The notes under the pieces were generated by a model, which was given only the letters and a program-made list of their open reading frames with translations, searched no databases and was not told the DNA's origin. DNA of 32,540 nt from Desulfobacterales bacterium (lineage in GTDB: Bacteria > Desulfobacterota > Desulfobacteria > Desulfobacterales > UBA11574), in the NCBI GenBank assembly GCA_022340885.1, contig JAJDND010000151.1, forward strand, positions 1-32,540, written 5' to 3'. The position numbers and the translations under genes were made by a program. Below, one piece after another: positions 8,480 to 14,916 of the stretch; positions within the stretch are counted from its first letter, which is position 1, and each line of letters opens with the position of its first letter.

Positions 8480-8562
8480 CGTCACCTCCGACACTCCGGA
8501 TTCATAAAGATTGTCGATTTAAAATTGTCGCAGATCCCGCTTCAAGTTAGCAATTCAGCTAT

Positions 8563-8591
8563 CAAATATCCCTGGATGTCATAATTGTCAA
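8563..8591 (-). promoter_or_regulatory. Putative promoter of the TonB receptor, with operator-like repeats
   Basis: Leftward TTGACA (8586-8591) and TATTTG (8563-8568) are separated by 17 bases. A direct repeat GATGTYATAATT occurs at 8575-8586 and 8601-8612 (one mismatch, 26 bases apart) and overlaps the -35 box, as an operator might. Confidence 0.4.
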
Positions 8592-8703
8592 TAAATTCTT
8601 GATGTTATAATTTGTTTGACGTATTTTAACACCAGATTACCAAAGATGACAGCTTTATGGTAATTTTAAGTTAATATAAGTTTAAATAACTACTTTAAAG
8701 CTA

Positions 8704-8732
8704 TTGACAGAATAGAATATGGCATCTATATC
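8704..8732 (+). promoter_or_regulatory. Putative sigma-70-like promoter of the HTH regulator
   Basis: TTGACA (8704-8709), a spacer of exactly 17 bases, and TATATC (8727-8732), about 50 bases before the regulator ATG at 8784. Confidence 0.55.
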
Positions 8733-8783
8733 TGAAAATATCTGATCTGGACCCATGCAATTAAAATTAGAGAAGATAACAAA

Positions 8784-9692
8784 ATGAAAAAATTTCTATC
8801 AACCAAAGACGTGGCGCAATTTTTAGGGGTCAACGAAAAAATGGTGTATACGCTGGTAGCGGAAAAAGGACTGCCGGCGACTAAAGTGACGGGAAAGTGG
8901 CTCTTTCCGCGTTATCTTGTAGAACAATGGCTGGAGAATGAAACCATCAACTACCCGAAGCCGACCATCTCGTTGCCCCCATACCAGGGCCTTCTAGTCA
9001 TCACCGGAAGCAACGATATCCTTCTTGACCGGACGATTTCCCTTTTTAATCGCATGCATGCCGATCATTTGGCGGTCTTCGGAAACCTGGGCAGCATGGG
9101 GGGGATTCGTGCACTCCGGCGCAATCTTTGCCATATTGCATCGAGCCACCTGCTCCAGGAAAACGGGGAGGATTTCAATTTCGGCTTTGCCGAAGAAGAA
9201 CTGGAGCAGTTGCCGGCGGTGGTCAACTTCTGCAAGCGGCAACAGGGACTTTTATTGGCGAAAGGAAATCCAAAAAAGATTCGAAGCATCGCCGACCTGG
9301 ACAAACCCGGAATAAAGATCGTGAACCGGCCTTTGGGAACCGGGACCCGGCTCCTTTTTGACACGGAACTTAAAAAAGCCGGGATTATCGGAGACCGGAT
9401 CACCGGATACCAACTGGAGCTGGCACGGCACCTGGATGTGGGACTTGAAGTATTGTCCGGAAGGGCGGATGCAGGTCCGGGAATCGAAGCGGTGGCCGGC
9501 CTGCTGGATCTTGATTTTATCCCACTGCGCTGGGAACGCTTTGATTTTATTGTTCTCAAGGATCGATTTTTTGAAAAAGGCGTTCAACTCTTTTTAGGGC
9601 TTTTGCCGGAAGCAGCCTTTCGGGGTTTGACGCAGGATCTTAAAGGATATGATTTGAGCCTTTGCGCCAAGATGATTTTCCCCCGGAAATAG
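8784..9692 (+). CDS. Excisionase-type HTH regulator with periplasmic-binding-like (molybdate-type) sensor domain
   Basis: 302 residues. Residues 3-52 form a MerR/excisionase-like winged helix (STKDVAQFLGV...VYTLVAEKGLPATKVTGKWLFPRYLVEQWL). The rest, from about residue 66, is a PBP_like domain of the COG1910 type, with LLVITGSND, ADHLAVFGNLGSMGG, GLLLAKGNPKKI and IVNRPLGTGTR. Such one-component proteins are cytosolic, lack a signal peptide, and in known relatives are associated with molybdate or tungstate uptake, so the ligand here is probably a small oxyanion or similar solute. Divergence from the TonB receptor suggests it controls that gene. The ATG is preceded by a modest AGAGAAG-like site. 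Ligand and target are inferences. Confidence 0.85.
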   Translation: MKKFLSTKDVAQFLGVNEKMVYTLVAEKGLPATKVTGKWLFPRYLVEQWLENETINYPKPTISLPPYQGLLVITGSNDILLDRTISLFNRMHADHLAVFGNLGSMGGIRALRRNLCHIASSHLLQENGEDFNFGFAEEELEQLPAVVNFCKRQQGLLLAKGNPKKIRSIADLDKPGIKIVNRPLGTGTRLLFDTELKKAGIIGDRITGYQLELARHLDVGLEVLSGRADAGPGIEAVAGLLDLDFIPLRWERFDFIVLKDRFFEKGVQLFLGLLPEAAFRGLTQDLKGYDLSLCAKMIFPRK

Positions 9693-10002
9693 GACGGGTC
9701 GACTTTGAATCCCGTTTAAATATAATCGCTTTCAACGATTTTTCGAGGCAATGACATAGCGATCTCCGATGTTGCGCGGCGCACCGGACCCGAATAGAAT
9801 TTCCTTGAAGCCAAATAGAATTGACAGTTCCACAGCAAATTTGATACGATGGATAAAATTGCAATAAATATTCAATTTAACTGTCAATATGAAGCTCCCT
9901 GCGTTCCTGTTGAATCAACGGCATTGGTTTACGAAGGTATGCTGCCGGGGATATAGATAAAAACCTTAATGTTCAGAGAAACAGACGGAACAGGAACAGG
10001 AA
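9693..10002. other. Intergenic region before the receiver remnant
   Basis: 310 bases with no convincing gene. It contains a good promoter-like pair (9821-9850) and a 10-bp inverted repeat, ATTGACAGTT (9820-9829) / AACTGTCAAT (9879-9888). A 35-codon frame from ATG 9849 to 9956 overlaps the -10 box and resembles nothing I know. Confidence 0.45.
9821..9850 (+). promoter_or_regulatory. Putative promoter upstream of receiver remnant and azlCD
   Basis: TTGACA (9821-9826) and TACGAT (9845-9850) with an 18-base spacer. The -35 box lies in the left arm of a 10-bp inverted repeat whose right arm is at 9879-9888, an arrangement compatible with an operator. It could serve azlCD. Confidence 0.35.
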
Positions 10003-10170
10003 TTGAAAAAAGAATTTCCGGACATTAAAATCATAGCCGTTTCCGGAGGGGGTCGTTTAGGTCCCCAGGACTATTTACACTTAGCCAAATTGTTAGGGGC
10101 ACAAAGGACCTTAACCAAGCCCATCAAACTGCCCGACCTGTTGAAAGCCATTGAAGAACTTTTGGAATAA
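10003..10170 (+). pseudogene. Truncated response-regulator receiver domain (C-terminal half)
   Basis: The frame from TTG 10003 to TAA 10170 encodes 55 residues that match only the second half of a CheY-like receiver. It shows the beta-4 strand IKIIAVSGGGR with its conserved Ser, then LAKLLGAQRTLTKPI with the conserved beta-5 Lys-Pro, then a final helix (LPDLLKAIEELL). The phospho-acceptor Asp and the acidic pair of the first half are missing. An in-frame stop at 9967-9969 and the absence of ATG show that the upstream half is not there. I read this as a decayed gene rather than a functional peptide. Its end overlaps the proposed azlC start by 20 bases in another frame. Confidence 0.75.
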
Positions 10171-10876
10171 TCCGATTTCCCCCCAAAACAAGCGTGGTAC
10201 CAAGACATCCATCCTGCAAGGCCTTTCGGCGGCATGGCCCATTTGTCTCGGGTATATTCCCATCGGGCTTGCCTTCGGTGTACTGGCGCAAAAAGCCGGA
10301 CTTTATCCAATAGAGATTATGCTGATGTCCATTCTGGTGTTTGCCGGAAGTTCTCAGTTTATTGCCGTATCCATGCTTTCCACCGGCGCAGGGGCGCTTT
10401 CGATAATCCTTACGACCTTTGCCGTGAACCTGAGGCATTTGTTGATGAGTTCGTCTCTGGCTGTATTTTTAGGAAATGCCACCCGCAGGAAACTGACCCT
10501 TTTCGCCTACGGGGTTACCGATGAAAGTTTTGCCGTCAACTACACCCGGTTCAGCGGGAAAATATGGAGCGTCAACCGGGCACTGGTGGTGAATCATACG
10601 GCAAACCTCGCATGGATCGTCAGCAGCGTCATCGGCGGGTACAGCGGCCGGTTTATTCATCAGGGGGCATTCGGCATCGATTATGCCCTGACGGCAATGT
10701 TTATCTGCCTTTTGATATTACAACTTAAAAGCCGTCTCTATGTTCTAACAGCGGTTATTGCCGGCGCGGTTGCGGTGATCCTCTCTCTGACCATTCCCGG
10801 CAGTTCATATATCGTTCTGGCGTCGATCATTGCGGCCACGACCGTACTGGGGTTGAAAAAATGGGGGGCAAAATGA
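10151..10876 (+). CDS. azlC: AzlC-family branched-chain amino-acid exporter, large subunit
   Basis: 241 residues with about seven membrane helices. Family signatures are GLSAAWPICLGYIPIGLAFGVLA, LVFAGSSQFIAV and AVNLRHLLMSSSL, followed by GVTDESFA. AzlC with AzlD forms an inner-membrane exporter of branched-chain amino acids and some analogues. The start is uncertain: the TTG at 10151 gives the usual family length but has a poor ribosome site and overlaps the receiver remnant. No better start lies before the first conserved motif. It overlaps azlD by ATGA, so the two are translationally coupled. Confidence 0.9.
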   Translation: MKNFWNNPISPQNKRGTKTSILQGLSAAWPICLGYIPIGLAFGVLAQKAGLYPIEIMLMSILVFAGSSQFIAVSMLSTGAGALSIILTTFAVNLRHLLMSSSLAVFLGNATRRKLTLFAYGVTDESFAVNYTRFSGKIWSVNRALVVNHTANLAWIVSSVIGGYSGRFIHQGAFGIDYALTAMFICLLILQLKSRLYVLTAVIAGAVAVILSLTIPGSSYIVLASIIAATTVLGLKKWGAK

Positions 10877-11196
10877 TCCATGCGGAGGTGATATGGGTGA
10901 TTCTGGGTATGGGGCTGGTGACATATCTTCCGCGCTGGTTCCCGCTGGTCTTTTTGTCCCGGCGCAGGCTTCCGCAATGGTTGGTCGAATGGCTTGACCT
11001 GATTCCGTCGGCCATCCTTAGCGCGCTCCTTTTACCGGAGTTGGTGACCAACGGCACGCCCCGCCATATCGCCCTCTGGCAACCCGAACTCTGGGTGGCC
11101 ATACCAACCTTTGTTTTTGCCCTGAAAACGAAATCTTTGGGCGGCACCGTCATCATAGGAATGGCCTTGTTCTGGCTAGCCCAAAGTGTGATTTAA
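10873..11196 (+). CDS. azlD: AzlD-family branched-chain amino-acid exporter, small subunit
   Basis: 107 residues, four hydrophobic segments, with the AzlD motif LVTYLPRWFPLVFL near the start and LIPSAILSALLLPEL in the middle. The ATG at 10873 overlaps the azlC TGA (ATGA) and follows GGGGGG at 10863-10868. An in-frame ATG at 10861 is possible but lacks a site. It acts only as a complex with AzlC. The gap to the histidine kinase gene is 75 bases, so that gene may or may not be cotranscribed. Confidence 0.9.
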   Translation: MIHAEVIWVILGMGLVTYLPRWFPLVFLSRRRLPQWLVEWLDLIPSAILSALLLPELVTNGTPRHIALWQPELWVAIPTFVFALKTKSLGGTVIIGMALFWLAQSVI

Positions 11197-11216
11197 GCGC
11201 CGGGGAAAAATATCGT

Positions 11217-11243
11217 TGGAATGCTGGAATAATGGAATACTGG
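11217..11243. repeat. Short tandem repeat, 8-bp unit TGGAATNN
   Basis: TGGAATGC, TGGAATAA, TGGAATAC and a partial TGG follow each other directly between azlD and the kinase gene, 29 bases before its ATG. A T-run follows (11244-11250). Confidence 0.5.
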
Positions 11244-11271
11244 TTTTTTTTGGGTATTAACGAGGAATGAT

Positions 11272-12753
11272 ATGAAACTGACAATAAAAATTATGGGGTT
11301 GATTTTTTTGGGAATCATTGCCCTCCTGGCTGTCGACGGATACATTACCGTCAAGCGCGAAATCAACCTGTTCGACAATGATATGAAGCAAAACGCTTTC
11401 ATGCTGGGAAACACGGTCAAGGAGCTGACCATAGGCGCTTGGCATGAATCCGGCCGGAACCGGGCTCTGGAACTGATCAAAAAAGTGGATAAAGAGGAAA
11501 ATCATATGCGGATTCAGTGGGTTTGGCTGGGCGGTCTTTCAAGCGGTCCTTACATGCCCCATGTGGCCTTGAAAAAATTGACCGCGGTATTCAATGGCCA
11601 TGAAATTTCGGTAAAAAAGACAGATGACAATGGACCCGGTTACCGTTATACGTATATTCCCGTCAAAATCAGCAATAACGCGCACGGCGCCCTTGAAATC
11701 TCGGAATCTCTGGCCGAGTTGACGGGCTATGTGCATAAAACGATATTTCGATCGATTATACTCGGCATCCTGATGGCGCTGCTGGGCTTTATCATGCTGT
11801 GGGTACTGGGTATTAAATTTGTGGGCCGTCCGCTGAATCAAATGATGGCATTTACCCGGCAGATCGGCGAGGGTGATTTTTCGAAACAAATTGTCGTTCA
11901 TGGACACGATGAACTGTCCAATCTGGCGACGGCCATGAATCAAATGTGCGAACAGCTTGCGGCATCACGAGAGGCTGTCCGAAAAGAAACGGAAGCCCGG
12001 ATTGCGGCCCTTGAGCAGTTGCGCCACACCGAACGCCTTGCGACTCTGGGGCGTCTGTCTTCAGGGATCGCCCATGAACTGGGGACCCCCCTCAATGTTG
12101 TTTCAGGAAGAGCCAAGTTGATCATTCATGAAAACCTCAACAAACAAGACATTGTCGAATGCTCGAGGATTATTAAAGAGCAAGCAGAGCGCATGGCGAA
12201 ACTGATCCGGCAACTGCTCGATTTTGCCAGACGCCGGGCGCCTCAAAAGTCATGGGTCGATCTTCGAAATTTATCCGCTCAAGTCATGGAAATGCTGACA
12301 CCGAGCGCAAAAAAACAAAACGTCATCATCGATCTTTTAAAAAAGGAAGACATCCCCCTGGTCCCCATTGACCCGTATCAGATTCAACAGGTTTTGATCA
12401 ACCTGGTGTTGAACGGGATTCAGGCCATGCCTGAAGGGGGACATTTGGAACTCGGAATTCATATGAAATACGCGTGCCCTCCGGCACAAAATTGCAGTCC
12501 GAAACAAAATTATGCGGTCATATATATTAAAGATGAAGGAAGCGGTATTCCTGAAGAACACATCAACCATATATTCGAGCCTTTCTTTACCACCAAAAGT
12601 GTGGGGCAAGGGACCGGATTGGGGTTATCCATTTCCTATGGCATCGTTCAGGAGCACGGCGGATGGATCGATGTACAGAGCAATGTCGGCAAAGGGAGCT
12701 GTTTTACCATTTATATACCGCTGGAGGTTGACCAATGCGCGGAAAAATCCTGA
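11272..12753 (+). CDS. Membrane sensor histidine kinase (HAMP, HisKA, HATPase_c)
   Basis: 493 residues. The first membrane helix is at about 7-25, a periplasmic sensor region at about 28-160, and the second helix at about 162-182. A HAMP domain ends near residue 235, followed by a short coiled coil. HisKA contains the H-box GIAHELGTPLNVV with His268. The ATPase domain has the N box (Asn381, LVLNGIQAM), DEGSGIP, FEPFFTTK and GTGLGLSIS. This is the NtrB/ZraS class that pairs with sigma-54 activators. Two cysteines (402, 408) sit in an insertion of the ATPase domain. The ATG has GAGGAA six bases upstream. It overlaps the next gene by 19 bases, making that gene its cognate regulator. The signal is unknown. 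Confidence 0.93.
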   Translation: MKLTIKIMGLIFLGIIALLAVDGYITVKREINLFDNDMKQNAFMLGNTVKELTIGAWHESGRNRALELIKKVDKEENHMRIQWVWLGGLSSGPYMPHVALKKLTAVFNGHEISVKKTDDNGPGYRYTYIPVKISNNAHGALEISESLAELTGYVHKTIFRSIILGILMALLGFIMLWVLGIKFVGRPLNQMMAFTRQIGEGDFSKQIVVHGHDELSNLATAMNQMCEQLAASREAVRKETEARIAALEQLRHTERLATLGRLSSGIAHELGTPLNVVSGRAKLIIHENLNKQDIVECSRIIKEQAERMAKLIRQLLDFARRRAPQKSWVDLRNLSAQVMEMLTPSAKKQNVIIDLLKKEDIPLVPIDPYQIQQVLINLVLNGIQAMPEGGHLELGIHMKYACPPAQNCSPKQNYAVIYIKDEGSGIPEEHINHIFEPFFTTKSVGQGTGLGLSISYGIVQEHGGWIDVQSNVGKGSCFTIYIPLEVDQCAEKS

Positions 12754-14093
12754 TCGTCGATGATGAACAAACCATGTGCGAGATGCTGGCAGACGATCTC
12801 GAACGGCATGGCTTCCTGCCGACATGGAGCATTTCTTCAGAGAAGGCGCTTGACCTTTTGAAGACACAATCTTTCGATGTTCTTTTGGCGGATCTGAATC
12901 TGCCGAAAATGAACGGCATCGAACTTTGCGAACGAATCGCTGCAAACCGGCCGGACATCCCGGTCATCGTCATTACCGCCTTCGGGAGTATGGAAACCGC
13001 TATCGCCGCCATTCGCGCGGGAGCATACGATTTCGTCAACAAACCCATCGATACGGAATTTCTTGTCCTTGCCCTGGACCGCGCCGTCAAACACCGCGGC
13101 CTCCAGGAAAAAGTAAAGCTTTTGGACCAGGCACTCAAAAGATCTCACCGGTTCGACAGATTGATTGGCGAAAGTCCCCTTATGCGGAAGCTGATGAATC
13201 GGCTCGAACGCGTTGCCGATACTGAAACGTCTATTCTCATTGCCGGAGAAACCGGAACAGGAAAAGAACTCGTTGCACGGGCTCTTCATAAACGAAGCCG
13301 CCGGTGTAAAAACCCCTTTGTCGCCGTCAACTGTGCCGCTCTGCCGCATTCGCTGCTGGAAAGCGAACTATTCGGCTATAAACGCGGCGCGTTTACCGAT
13401 GCAAAGGCGGATCGCAGAGGATTGTTTTTACAGGCTCATGGCGGAACGCTCTTTTTTGATGAAATCGGTGATATCCCCTTGTCCCTTCAATCCAAGCTTC
13501 TTAGATCTCTGGAAGAGCGCAGTGCCCGCCCCATCGGCGGCACTTCGGAAGTCCCTTTTGACGTGCGAATTATCGCTGCGACCAATCGAGACATTGAAAC
13601 CGCCATTCAAGAAGGCCAGTTTCGTGAAGACTTGTATTATCGCATCAATGTCATTCAGATCGATCTTCCGCCCCTTCGGGAGCGCGGTACCGACATTCTC
13701 CTTCTCGCTCGACATTTTGTTGAACAGTTTGCCATTCGCGCTAACAAACAAATTGCCGGGATATCCAATAGCGCCGCGGAAAAGCTTTTGAATTATTCAT
13801 GGCCCGGAAATGTGCGCGAACTTCGAAATACCATCGAAAGAGCGGTTGTGTTGACAGGATATGAAAAAATTTCCGTCGATGACCTTCCGGAAAAAATACG
13901 CGATTATAAGGCTTCCCGGTTTCTACTTGAAAGTGACACCGCAAGCGAACTCGTTCCGGTTCAGGAAGTAGAGCGCCGATACATTCTTCATGTTTTGAAA
14001 ACGGTCGGAGGCAACAAAACCGTGGCCGCGAAAGTGCTGGGTCTGGATCGCAAAACCCTGTATCGCAAGCTCGAGCAATACAAGGTCGACTGA
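12735..14093 (+). CDS. NtrC-family sigma-54-dependent response regulator (GAFTDA variant)
   Basis: 452 residues. The receiver covers about 1-120, with acidic pair Asp9-Asp10, phospho-acceptor Asp53 (LLADLNLP) and Lys103. The AAA+ sigma-54 interaction domain covers about 142-375, with Walker A GETGTGKE (171-178) and Walker B GTLFFDEIG (237-245). The loop that normally reads GAFTGA is GAFTDA (218-223). A Fis-type HTH lies at about 420-448 (NKTVAAKVLGLDRKTLYRKL). It binds upstream sites and drives sigma-54 open-complex formation when phosphorylated by the overlapping kinase gene. The ATG at 12735 has GGAGG (12722-12726). The sigma-54 promoter 219 bases past its stop is the obvious candidate target. 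Confidence 0.95.
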   Translation: MRGKILIVDDEQTMCEMLADDLERHGFLPTWSISSEKALDLLKTQSFDVLLADLNLPKMNGIELCERIAANRPDIPVIVITAFGSMETAIAAIRAGAYDFVNKPIDTEFLVLALDRAVKHRGLQEKVKLLDQALKRSHRFDRLIGESPLMRKLMNRLERVADTETSILIAGETGTGKELVARALHKRSRRCKNPFVAVNCAALPHSLLESELFGYKRGAFTDAKADRRGLFLQAHGGTLFFDEIGDIPLSLQSKLLRSLEERSARPIGGTSEVPFDVRIIAATNRDIETAIQEGQFREDLYYRINVIQIDLPPLRERGTDILLLARHFVEQFAIRANKQIAGISNSAAEKLLNYSWPGNVRELRNTIERAVVLTGYEKISVDDLPEKIRDYKASRFLLESDTASELVPVQEVERRYILHVLKTVGGNKTVAAKVLGLDRKTLYRKLEQYKVD

Positions 14094-14154
14094 CCAATGC
14101 GGTTCTAAATCCGCCCGACATACTTTCGGCGTCCTCCCGCGGCATATCAAGATC

Positions 14155-14187
14155 GGGGCATATTGCTACAATGTCGCAAAATGCCCC
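14155..14187. promoter_or_regulatory. Long dyad, candidate activator-binding site for the sigma-54 promoter
   Basis: GGGGCATATTGC (14155-14166) and GCAAAATGCCCC (14176-14187) form an inverted repeat of 12-base arms with one A/A mismatch around a 9-base centre. It lies 125 bases upstream of the -24 element, the usual distance for an enhancer site of an NtrC-type activator. It could also fold as a terminator stem for the preceding gene, but no U-tract follows. Confidence 0.5.
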
Positions 14188-14311
14188 ACCCCCAATGGCC
14201 GGACATCCAATGCATCCATGAAAATTTCGATCCGGGTTTAACCAATATTTATTTATAATTACAATATATTATAATATTTTCAGAGAGCACCCGACCATTG
14301 GTGATACGTTC

Positions 14312-14327
14312 TGGCATGCGAATTGCT
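14312..14327 (+). promoter_or_regulatory. Sigma-54 (-24/-12) promoter
   Basis: TGGCATG-N4-TTGCT matches the consensus TGGCACG-N4-TTGCW at all but one base, with the invariant GG and GC exactly ten bases apart. The predicted start point is near 14338, giving a leader of about 75 bases to the receiver gene at 14414. It follows the gene for an NtrC-family activator. Confidence 0.8.
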
Positions 14328-14413
14328 AAATATCCGATCAAGATAACTTCGGGAAATGATACCTTAAATTCACGTTTCGCATGCTGGATTTTCTTTGGAC
14401 GACAGGTTTTGAA

Positions 14414-14869
14414 ATGGGGATACCCACTGAAAAGAAAAACAATATATACCGGTTATCTGAAAATGACTATGGCGGTCATACATCCAGCATATTATTGGCG
14501 GAAGATGATGAAGAAATGCGCGGCTTATTGGCGCTGATGCTCCGAAAAAAAGGTTATCGGGTCTTTGAATGTAATGATGGCGTATCCCTTCTCGACATGC
14601 TTTCGCCGTATTTTCTGCAGGACGAAGAACATGAAAATTTCGATCTGATTATTTCAGACATTAGAATGCCCGGTGTAACAGGAATGGAGATACTGACCGG
14701 CGCCAATGAACTCGATGATTTCCCTCCGATAATTCTGATCACGGCATTCGGAGATAAGGAAATACATATGCAGGCCGATCGCTTGGGAGCGGTGGCGTTG
14801 TTCGATAAGCCTTTTGATATCGATGAAATGATGAAAAAAGTGGCGGAAATCCTGCCGGCACCGGCATAA
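14414..14869 (+). CDS. Stand-alone CheY-like receiver protein
   Basis: 151 residues, a single receiver domain from about residue 26 to 147. The acidic pair is in LLAEDDEEM, the phospho-acceptor is Asp82 (LIISDIRMPG), the conserved Thr is in LITAFGD and the Lys in LFDKPFD. There is no output domain, so it would act by protein contact or in a phosphorelay. An in-frame ATG at 14381 would add 11 residues. I prefer 14414, preceded by a weak ACAGG, because its leader length then equals that of the paralogous receiver next door. Both sites are poor. It is the first gene after the sigma-54 promoter and is followed after 47 bases by the receiver-HPF fusion. Confidence 0.85.
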   Translation: MGIPTEKKNNIYRLSENDYGGHTSSILLAEDDEEMRGLLALMLRKKGYRVFECNDGVSLLDMLSPYFLQDEEHENFDLIISDIRMPGVTGMEILTGANELDDFPPIILITAFGDKEIHMQADRLGAVALFDKPFDIDEMMKKVAEILPAPA

Positions 14870-14916
14870 GCGCGATTCATGCCGTGAAAAGCCATCGAAA
14901 CATACGGGAGACGGAT

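Larger units (their letters stand above)
8480..8783. other. Divergent control region between receptor and regulator
   Basis: 304 AT-rich bases holding the two divergent promoters described separately and the 12-bp direct repeats near 8575 and 8601. ATATCTG also occurs twice (near 8728 and 8739) just after the rightward promoter. No RNA element was recognised. Confidence 0.5.

Noticed and set aside
9849-9956. 35-codon frame starting with ATG
   Set aside because: Its ATG overlaps the proposed -10 box, no ribosome site precedes it, and the peptide resembles nothing known.
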